A stretch of DNA of 64,000 nucleotides from Hippasteria phrygiana. Lineage: Eukaryota > Echinodermata > Asteroidea > Valvatida > Goniasteridae. The notes beneath the pieces are model-generated. The model worked only from the letters and a program-made list of their open reading frames with translations, ran no database searches and had not been told where the DNA came from. This document shows positions 55,661 through 64,000 of the stretch, piece by piece; within the stretch, counting starts at the first letter, position 1; each line of letters begins with the position of its first letter. A program made the translations under genes and the position numbers. The stretch spans positions 558,001-622,000 of the forward strand of contig JAZGUH010000121.1 in assembly GCA_037893225.1 (NCBI GenBank). The letters are read 5' to 3'.

Positions 55661-57780
55661 TAGTTGGTTTCGTTTTGTTCCTTTGAAAGGGAAACCAATA
55701 TTTCCAAGATTTTGTCTGGTCCACCATGGAGGGAGGAAAACAGTTGAAAAAGCCCGAGTGTGTCGTGAGTGGTTTGAGCTCTTTATATTGGTTTGAAAGT
55801 TTATTAGTTTGGCTCGTACAAATTTTTCCCGGATGTTGTGGGCTTTTCTGAACGCAATGAACGGGCTTTTGGAAAGTATTCCAGAGTGGTTTATTGCCTT
55901 GGATCAGGATCATTTTTCGTTTGTTGCTTTGTTCAGGTCGCGGTGGTTTATGGCTGGGTCGTATGTGGCAGTGAAGACGAGAGGAGTTTGTTTTGATTTT
56001 GTTTCATCCTCGGTTTTGTGTATTGATTTGTTTATATCGGCATGTTAAACTTTGTTGTCGTTGTTTCGATTTTAGTGGGTCAGTTTCCCCTGGTTGTCAG
56101 TTTCTCTGAGAATATCTTGACTTTGATTTTGGGATTCACCCTCCTCGTTGGTAAAGTAATGGAGTGTTTCTCCGAATATGAACGTTTTGATGATGCGGGG
56201 TTGGTGGGATGTAATTTTAAGGTCTTGAAGGTTTGTTTCCGTTTTTTTTTTGTAGACTATTTTTTTGAAGATACCTTTTTATCGGAAACGATCTCCTTTG
56301 AAGATGGTTATGTCAGGGTAGTCGGTTGGTGATTCAGAGGCTTTGCATGTGGACTTTAGGGTGGGTTGCATGTGGACTTTAGGGTGGGTTGCATCTTAAT
56401 CACATTTGTGATAGGGTTCTAGAAATCTTGCAGAGTCCCGTTGATGATGACCAGTGTATATTTTCTCTGTAGCGCCACTATGTTTAGAATTATTCCGCTT
56501 TTTGTATTATATTTTTGAAGTCTTGTAGGGTGACAACACAGCCTGTTGTCTCTATATGAACCAGAGTTATGGTTTGTGGTGTGATATCTTGATCCGACTG
56601 GGTATATTTTAAATCAAGATGGCGGTAAACCACTAACAAACAATTTGAGTGGTTCATTATGTAGATGCCTCTGTTTTGTCATGTGGTTTGACTTCCGATG
56701 TCGGGGTTGTTTTGAGGTTGTTTATGGCGAATTCTTCTTGTGAGGTCATATTGTTTTGCCGATGTCTAGCCTGGTATTGGCAAATTCAAATTGTGTGGCT
56801 TCCAGGTGTTTTTCGAGGTTTCAAGAGGTACGGTGTACGTTTCGGAGGCCATATTGAGTGTGGCTTGAGAGGACGATTTTTAAATTATGAGCGCAACTCT
56901 CATTCTTCAATTGAAGGTATTAATGTCACTCCACGGTTATGTGTGTTTAGCAAGAGTGGGAACAAATTTTAGGCCTTTTTCCAAAGTGAAGTTTCTCAGT
57001 TTGAGTTTTACTATGGGTATACATGTATAGGTTTGTTAGGAATCGTTCCCATTGTCCTGCTAATAGAGATGGTTGATTGGATTTGGCTCGTGTGGTTTTG
57101 GATGTTCATTTCCAGTGAACCAGTTGGATAGGATTTTGCGTGGTTCGCTAAGCTTGGACATCATGGGATTGATGGTGGATGTTAGTTTTCAGCGAAGCTG
57201 TATGGATGGTGTGTGGCCTGGACGGCGTGCGCCTTTATATCAAGGCCGTGGTGGTAAATTATGGTGCCTTTCGTGTGTTCTGGTTGGTCCTTAAGTTGTC
57301 CAATGGGCGTATTGCTTAAATGGTGTAGAAAAACCGGGATGGTTGTGGGTCCATAGTGGAATTTTCTGACCATGTGTGTTTGTTTTGAGGTCAAAAAGCC
57401 GATTTTTGCTCATTTGTCTTTTCGGGAAATAAGTATAGAGGAATTGTGGGGTTTTGAAGATTGGTGTTTTTTTTGATTGGATTGTGGTTTGAATGAAGGT
57501 TAGGGCCTTCAACCGCCTGTGGCGGTGTGTTTTGTTGGTGGTTTGTGTTTTTTTGATTGTCATACTACTGGGTCGAGGGTTGGTTTGGTTGCGTTTGGTT
57601 ATACCACGTATTATTCATTAGATTTTTTTTTGTGTTTCTATACAGACGTTGTGCTGAGTGGTTTGGTGGTCAGAAGTTGTATTCCACCGGAAGGGGGGGG
57701 GTTCAGTTTTTTTTTCGAGGGTTGAGTGTTGTTTGTGAATTGACTGAAAAAACAACACTATTTGTGAAATAACAATTGCC
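55660..57780 (-). mobile_element. G/T-rich tract, possible decayed retroelement on the minus strand
   Basis: The plus strand is markedly rich in T and G and poor in C and A for more than 2 kb, so the minus strand is A/C-rich. Minus frames have many stops but retain LRNFTLEKGLKFVPT near 56960, resembling the KGLxFxPTP motif upstream of the reverse transcriptase in Penelope-like and related elements, and downstream DINTFNxRMRVA and SKNTWKPH in the expected order. The identification is weak. Confidence 0.3.
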
Positions 57781-57869
57781 CTCAAAATTGCCTCTCATCT
57801 TATCTGCAATATTGTTAAGATACAGCGAAAACAAAAGTTAGGTAATGCTGGCCACTTTAGAATTTGCAC

Positions 57870-58230
57870 ATTTACATGCTGCCGACACACGTAGTTACTT
57901 AAGGAATAGGCTCTAGACACCTTATTTGTGCAGTTATGTACAATAATGGCGGAGATATGCAAAAGAAATAAGATTTTTTAATAATGGCGGCCTTTATTTG
58001 CATACTCATATCCCACAGACACATGTGGTTACTTCTACATGTAGACTAGTTTTATTATGATCTTCGACACTTAAAACATGGGTCTAGACACCTTACTTGT
58101 GCAGTTTTGTCAATGTTGGCCAAAATATGTTAAAAAATGATTTTTCAGTAATGGCCGCCCTAATTTGCATACTCCTATGCCACTGACACATGTGGTCAAT
58201 TCAATAATAGTTTTATTGTGATCTTTGACC
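57870..58230. repeat. ~160-bp tandem units, right block (inverted)
   Basis: The reverse counterpart of 54690-55015: GGTCTAGACACCTTACTTGT, TAATGGCCGCCCTAATTTGC and CACTGACACATGTGGTCAAT. Confidence 0.65.
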
Positions 58231-58235
58231 CAGGG

Positions 58236-58386
58236 CAGTTTTCCAACGATTTTGAGCTGGAAATCGTTGGAAAATGATATAAATGTCCACTTTGATGATT
58301 GAGACTGATATTAACTTAGTCTAGTAGGCCTAAGTTATTTCGTAATAATTCAGTAAAAGAAAATTGGAGGATTATAAATCGTGTAT
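58236..58386. mobile_element. AGTGTACAYGATTGGT family fragment
   Basis: CAGTTTTCCAACGATTTTGA with the palindrome GAGCTGGAAATCGTTGG, then TATTTCGTAATAATTCAGTA and ATAAATCGTGTA. Confidence 0.55.
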
Positions 58387-58536
58387 CAATGAGCCTCGAC
58401 AGACTGAAAGTCGTGTACTAATAGAGTACCGAAGTCTGACGTCAGTTGCCGTGGCAATGGTTCAACACACATGCAGTTTAAAATGTATTCTGGTTCCAAA
58501 CATTGCATTGATTGACGTCATCACTTAGGTACTCTA

Positions 58537-58785
58537 TTGACCTATCGCGGTCGAATCGCGTCAACGCAGCTTGTGAATTATTGTCCAATCACATCAATTA
58601 TAATTCCACGTGGAACGCACAAAATCTGAGCCAAACAAAAATTGCCACACAAAATCCACATAGGGTTGTCTAAGGGGCGTGGTTAACTCGTAAACGGCGA
58701 TAGGTCAATTGACCTATCGCCGTTCACGAGTAACCACGCATGGGAATTTTGTGTGGTAATTTTTGTTCGTCTCAGTAATATAAAC
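58537..58785. mobile_element. MITE with TTGACCTATCGC ends, complete copy plus abutting inverted half copy
   Basis: 58537-58708 is a complete copy (TTGACCTATCGCGG to ACGGCGATAGGTCAA). At 58709 a second, truncated copy starts directly in the opposite sense (TTGACCTATCGCCGTTCACG). It matches 23637-23806. Confidence 0.7.
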
Positions 58786-58789
58786 GTTT

Positions 58790-59439
58790 TACGTGTTTTA
58801 GTCAATGCGCGATTTATTTACCCGACTTGTAACTTGCTTTTGTCGACAATTTGTCGACGTCAGAGTTCTATTTTGCCGAGTAGGATACTGTATATAACAT
58901 TAGTCAAGGTTACCCAGTTTATCAATTCAAATATTCTTTTTTGTTTCTTTGCCCATATAAATAAAAAAAAATAATAAAATGTGTCTTGATTCAAAGAAAT
59001 TGTCTGTCTGTTGCCTTTTCTCATTGCTGTTGGCAAACATTTTTTTTTGTGGTTTAGCTTTTGTTGTATCATAAATATTGTTTTTTTTCTGTGATAAAGT
59101 TAACATGAATGGTTTTAGTTCTGAAAGTACCTTTTTAACCCTTTATATTAAAAGATACAAAAGTAATTTGAAAACAATCTTTACCTCTTTTCACTTCCAA
59201 TAGAGAACATGGAAAAGTTTCAAATTAACCTGAATAAATCCAAGTGTCGGAATATTTCTTCCATTTCAAACAAAAAGGAATCCAAAATGTTGATTTTCAA
59301 TTTTTACAACAAAAAAACCCAGCTACAATGTACATATTTTTTTTAATTATTGATAAGTCAACCACATAAGATATGTTACTGAAAAAACCCCAGTAAACTA
59401 CATAAAAACTGGAATTTGAATTGTCATGGATTTGCCAAA
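58790..59439. other. AT-rich, no gene
   Basis: Poly-T and poly-A rich flank downstream of the Myb/SANT gene; probably includes its 3' UTR. No other feature seen. Confidence 0.4.
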
Positions 59440-60922
59440 TTATGTTTCATGGATAACGGTCATCCCATGCTTCTCGAGAGTGAACTCAAGAAACAGTTGG
59501 AAGTTTCGGTTGATCTGGCTTAATGCTGATTGAATCTGCCTCGAAACTTCCAGCTGTTCCCCGTCGACTTGCAGGCGCTCACGCTCTACAAGCAGTCGTT
59601 CCCTCTCCACAAGCATGATTGGGTCAGAGTGTTGTTTGGAGCTCCGTGACGTGTAAGTAGGCAGAGCTGGTCCTGCTGGAGCTTCTTCTTCTGTCTGCAT
59701 CCCATCATCAGTGTGACTGTCCTCATCATCTACATGTACATCGATGATGACACCATCGTCTACTTCGCAGATTGCTGTATTAATTGATTAAAACGAACAA
59801 ACTGTCTGTAATATTCTTTGCTTTCTTGCATAAATATTCAAGAAATTTCTATATTTGTTCTTCGTTGTTGGATGTTAGATGTGACATGCCATTTTCTGTT
59901 TAATGTTGTACTGTAGTTATAGTAGTTATACTAGTTATACTTTAAAAAGTAAACTGCAGATTACCATTGGCCACCCTGTCAATGAGGACATCCTCCTCTT
60001 GAGGGAATGGATCGCTCTCCCCTTCCTCCTGCGTCACGATGCCATCTTTAGCAATCGGCAAAAGTGCCTCCAACACAAGCTCATAGGTCTTATTCACCTC
60101 CGGTTTTTCCCCTCCTCCGATCCTGGCAAGGGAACAAAAATTTGTAAATACTCGTTTAAGAATGTTCCCTCATTCCATGAATTCATTGCTTAGTAAATTC
60201 TTGTATGATTTTTGACATGATTCTCATTTAATTACAATAGTATTCACCGTTAGTAACCAATGTATTGAAAAGTGATGTGTGTGTGTTCCTACATTAGCCT
60301 CCTTACGGGGTACCGGGAAGAAAGGGTAACAATGGGAACAATGGTACCCCATGAGGGAGTCTTTAGAAATCCAGGTACCCCACAAAGTTAACGCTATGGA
60401 GTTTGAGATTTCAATAAGGGCAAAGGAGAATAAAAGAAGGAAAGTAAAGTCTACAATAGAGGTACCCCATATGGGTACATATGTGAGGAGATCATCATGC
60501 ATCATTGATTGTAAACCAATGAATTTAGGGAAACATGTATCACATTATCATTGACCCACAGCTTGAATTTGATGCATATAATTCTTCTATGTATTTTCCA
60601 TTCTCATGTATTGAAATAAATATTTACCCATTCTCTGCATGTCCCTGTGGTATGCCTTTGCCTTACTGGAAATATCTTGCCATTTCTTTCGGATCCTGGC
60701 AAAGTGCCTTGGATGGCCACCATTCTCAGTTAGTGCCTGTGCTGCTTGCTTCCAGTAATGGACTTTTACTCGTTCCACATTTACACTTGATTTTTTGCCT
60801 TTGTGGCTCGTTCCGAACAGTTGGCAGGAATAGTTGCGCACGAACTGACATAAAATTGACACCTCCTCGTGGGTCCAGTTGTGCCCGGTCTTGCTTGTCC
60901 TTTTATAAGGAGCTTCAGCCAT
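59440..60922 (-). CDS. Myb/SANT-like DNA-binding protein of Harbinger-transposon type, 3 exons
   Basis: Exons on the minus strand: 60628-60922, 59965-60122 and 59440-59774. Exon 1 codes MAEAPYKRTSKTGHNWTHEE with the tryptophans and helices of a Myb/SANT-like domain (HYWKQAAQALTENGGHPRHF, ARIRKKWQDISSKAKAYHRD). Exon 2 codes IGGGEKPEVNKTYELVLEAL, the GGG-P link usual in this group. Exon 3 ends in a charged coiled-coil part (LVERERLLVERERLQVDGEQ, SQINRNFQLFLEF), then TAA. The exon 2-3 phase fits; the exon 1-2 phase is off by one, so there is a small indel, a missed exon or a different donor. Such proteins normally partner the Harbinger transposase or are domesticated relatives (Naif1-like). A TATAAATA lies at 60946-60953. 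Confidence 0.7.
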
Positions 60923-60945
60923 GCTCGTTCAGTGTTTTTGTAGTG

Positions 60946-60953
60946 TATTTATA
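60946..60953 (-). promoter_or_regulatory. TATA box upstream of the Myb/SANT exon
   Basis: TATAAATA on the minus strand, 24 bp before the ATG. At the usual spacing transcription would start almost at the ATG, giving a very short leader. Confidence 0.35.
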
Positions 60954-61164
60954 GATTTGGACATAGTTCTATTTTTACCTAACGTGTGCAAGTACAATCA
61001 AAACCAAGTACAATCAACAACTTTAGCCATTCTTGATTTTAACAAATTTGTCCCTTTTTTCAAAAATTCTAAATTAATTTTGGATGAGGAATTGAGGATC
61101 CTGTCTAACTTACAGACTTAGTCAGCCCAACATCAATGGTTATGCTAAAAATATACCCCCAAAA

Positions 61165-61240
61165 CATGTATTTTGTAATTTCACAAACATCACTACATGG
61201 GCCATAATGTAGTGATGTTTGTGAAATTACAAAATACATG
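61165..61240. repeat. Perfect hairpin, 34-bp arms, 8-nt loop
   Basis: CATGTATTTTGTAATTTCAC and on to CACTACAT, loop GGGCCATA, then the exact complement. No mismatch is seen. Confidence 0.9.
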
Positions 61241-61587
61241 CCAGCAGGCTGGCCTAAATATAGGCTAGCCTACTGGCAATGAGTAGTAATTAGAATTTTT
61301 AAAAGACATCCAATGTTGGCACCATTTTCAGAAAGGCCCTTGGCTACATTTTGTGCAAAATTTTATTCAGAGTTTTCATATTTTGGGGCTGTAGGCTATT
61401 TTATCTAATATCTTGCTATGTACTATGTAGGCCCTAAATTCTATCCCGTGCGGAATTTGGAAACACGTACCCGACTGTCGTATTGCTGACTAATTGATTC
61501 GGCCTTGTCAACACTTTTCTACACTTGTCTCAAGACTCCGATATGTACCAAATAAATCCTAAAACGATAGCAACCGAATTGGCTTAC

Positions 61588-61664
61588 CTCATCAGAGTAG
61601 GAGACGACATCGAGAGAAAACATCGAAGAAGAGCCCCCCATTTCTTCCAATCAGCCATCTTCAT
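61588..61664 (-). CDS. Possible upstream first exon
   Basis: ATG in minus orientation opens MKMADWKKWGALLRCFLSMS and SPTLMR, then GTAAGC. It ends in phase 2, which matches the phase required by the second exon (59965-60122) of the Myb/SANT gene, unlike that gene's own first exon. It could be an alternative start or belong to another gene. Confidence 0.3.
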
Positions 61665-62235
61665 TTGACCTTTGCGCGTACTTTCAGCGGTGACGTATTA
61701 ATTTCCGACGGCTGTTATCAGACGCAAGATTTTGAAGCAGTAAACAGTCACACTGCTATAAAAAGCTAGGCTCGTGCAAAAAGTTTATAATAGCTAAACT
61801 CAATATTCAACGCATCGCCTTTGCGACGTGTTTTGTGAAATGGATCATATGACGCATCGCAGCTGCAATGCATCTCAGGGCTAAGACGCGTCGCAACTCT
61901 ACGACACATCCTAAGTTACAATGCGTTTTATGAAATCGGCCCCAGATCTCCTTGAGCGTGTTAACACAGAAGTTTCTGCTCCAGTTAGTGGCGATTGTTG
62001 TTGTCACAGGTTCTATAATATTGGCCCAGGGCTCAAGTCAAGCCCATTTTTTTTTAGGAGGTTTGGACTCGAGTTGACTTCAAATCTACTTTTGTACTGT
62101 TTTCAGACTGCACTATAAAAATGTTTATTTACCTGTCCCTTGAGTTAAATTGTCACATGTGGCTTGACAGGATGCTGTTATCTGTAGTTCACAACAGAAA
62201 CAGGTGTTAAACATGAAACAACACAAAAGTTAAAG

Positions 62236-62801
62236 GTAATCCTCCCAATTTGTTTACTGAATTATTACGAAATACCTTACTAGACTAAGTTAATAGCAGT
62301 CTCAATCATCCTGTGAAATGATTGCACCTGGTGTGCTGTCGTTTTCAAGAAAAGTTGAAATATATATTGTTTTCCAATGATTGTTCCGCATAACAATCAT
62401 TGGAAAACTGCCCTCTATTGACCGAATGTAGTTAATCCATGTGTTTAAAAATGGGTTAACAATCCGAAAACGGTCGCACGCGTAGTGTACTGAAGTGACG
62501 CCTTGTAACCAGTGCATGCAATAGATCTTGGATGTTCCACTCGGCCCTCGGCCTCTGTACATGTTATGTGACCAATTGAAAACGATCCCATTTACAAAAA
62601 TTGGGCTTATTTTACAAGAGGGCGCTATAACAAATGCCGCCCGATGGTTACAAAAGGAACGCTGTTTTTCTCTCGTTATGTTTTTCGCTATCCAAGAACG
62701 CAAAACTTTGAAAATGTCAGTGGAACGATATTTCCTATAAACAACTAACCCCCAAATCCGCCCATTTCTGAAAATTGCAACAATGACCAATCATGTACAC
62801 T
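62236..62801. mobile_element. AGTGTACAYGATTGGT family, full-length copy without GC-rich palindrome
   Basis: It runs from GGTAATCCTCCCAATTTG to ACCAATCATGTACACT. It has the short palindrome around TTCCAATGATTGTTCCGCAT but unrelated sequence where the other copies have the GC-rich palindrome. The minus frame 62302-62790 is open for 162 codons but has no recognised domain. Confidence 0.6.
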
Positions 62802-63534
62802 TCCTTTAAATTGTCACATGTGGCTTGACAGAATGCTGTTTAGTTCACAACAGAAACAGGTGTTAAGCATAAACCAAAACAAAAAGGCATATATTTTGTG
62901 CATCACTTAATAAACAAAATCATTCTTTTTAAAAATACGGAAAAGGAAGTTAAAAAATAGAAGGCATTTTTAACCACTTTAACCAATCAAATAATTAAAC
63001 GCCAAACTTTAATTCACAAAAATACATATATTAATGACCAAGACATACATGGGCCATACTACACGACTGAACTTACACAAGTTTCTGTTGACCATGTTTG
63101 GTTGTAATAGCTGCACCTGTGATCACACACTTCACCTGCCTGAGACACCTACCGGTATATAAGAACATGAAAAACAAAACCAAAATATTCTGGTAAAAAT
63201 CTTGAACCTAAACAAATTAGCACTTTTATTATGGGTTTCACACTACTCTGAACTTACCCGGGTAATTTATAACCTGGGTAGAAACTAACCTGGAGAATCG
63301 GTTTCACACTACAAAATTCACCCCACAATTCTGCTTACCCGCTTCAGCACGCACCCGGGTAACTTGTAGCCGCGTTCAGACTATGCGAATAGTAACCTGG
63401 AGAATGTGCATTCCCAACAAACATGACGCTACTGGGCCGATGCTGGCTACTTATGGGCTCGTTCCGGCAGTACCGTACAGTATAAACGGTACAAGACCAG
63501 AAGTGGGCCAATCATGGCTTGATTACGCCGAAAC
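62802..63534. other. Repeat-rich flank, no gene
   Basis: TTTAAATTGTCACATGTGGC is shared with 62145-62165, so this block is a direct duplicate flanking the repeat at 62236-62801. Later, CACTACTCTGAACTTACCCG and CACTACAAAATTCACCCC are diverged repeats of one motif (63238-63400). Confidence 0.4.
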
Positions 63535-63925
63535 GGTTTGAGTTTGAGAGAATGATGGTGCTATCTCATTCAGTGACACTTCCCCTTCTGGTGACTTGTG
63601 TCACTTAATCCCTAACTCGTGTAGAGTCGATCTTAAGTATGAGTTTTTGCTTGTTATGTCCGTATAGCATGATGGAGATGGGCGGACATGATGGAGATGG
63701 GCGGACATAAGGGAGCTGTGACTAGGTTAGGTTTGGTGGTTGGAGGTGCGAGTAGAGGATCGTAGTTCTCAGATCCTCTTACGAGCAAGAGCATGCTTTC
63801 GTGCCTTGGCGTTTGGCACTCATCAGTTGCGTATGGGTGATTCAATGCCAACTCGCAGGGTTTTTGATTGGGTGTTTCTCAATCAACTAACGTGACAGGA
63901 GTTTGGAAATGGAGCCATATAAGCT
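63535..63925. repeat. ~370-bp repeat shared with 55290-55660, copy 2
   Basis: Same blocks and orientation as copy 1, with a small tandem duplication of CATGATGGAGATGGGCGGA at 63667-63706. Confidence 0.65.
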
Positions 63926-64000
63926 GGCTGATAAAACACGACGAAGCGCACCCACCGACCCGGGTAGAAGAAAACCCGGCGAGCATTCACAATATTGTTA

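Noticed and set aside
62302..62790. 162-codon minus-strand open frame
   Set aside because: It lies wholly within a repeat family whose other copies have no matching open frame, and no domain is seen.

Overview
The window reads as nuclear DNA of an animal, most probably a marine invertebrate deuterostome (echinoderm, hemichordate or lancelet). Genes are split by GT-AG introns, the DNA is AT-rich with many mononucleotide tracts, and small transposons are dense. The exact group cannot be fixed from this sequence.

Four host genes can be rebuilt exon by exon with matching splice phases. DNAL1 (axonemal dynein light chain 1; minus, 6386-13200, 8 coding exons, 198 aa) and MRPS10 (mitochondrial ribosomal protein S10; plus, 13561-23128, 8 exons, 264 aa) stand head to head across a 360-bp shared promoter gap. 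An L3HYPDH/proline-racemase family gene (plus, 29010-33111, 3 exons, 347 aa) carries Cys at both catalytic sites, so it is predicted to be a racemase or epimerase rather than a dehydratase like the human protein. A complete PhnZ-type HD-domain oxygenase (minus, 36688-39168, 3 exons, 193 aa) keeps every iron- and substrate-binding residue I can recall for the bacterial phosphonate-degrading enzyme.

From 40.6 to 54.4 kb lies a nest of insertions. A decayed TatD-like nuclease gene (N-terminal part at 54.0-54.4 kb, C-terminal part at 40.9-41.45 kb, both minus) is split by a 12.5-kb element with inverted ends of CACTA type. That element carries a decayed gene with a SAM-domain first exon. An intron of that gene holds a 5'-truncated non-LTR retrotransposon, itself split by a 4.1-kb TA-flanked inverted-repeat element, which holds a MITE, which holds a hAT-type MITE with an 8-bp target duplication. 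Removing the 4.1-kb and 12.5-kb insertions together with one copy of their target duplications makes the interrupted reading frames continuous again.

The right end (54.4-64 kb) is mostly repeats, with inverted repeat blocks around a strongly G/T-rich tract, plus a Myb/SANT-type gene of the kind carried by Harbinger transposons (minus, 59440-60922). Across the window there are TTAA-flanked (piggyBac-like), TA-flanked and hAT-like MITE families, tRNA-derived repeats (two inside inverted-repeat structures) and several minisatellites. One minisatellite contains the DNAL1 stop codon and one lies upstream of the PhnZ-like gene.
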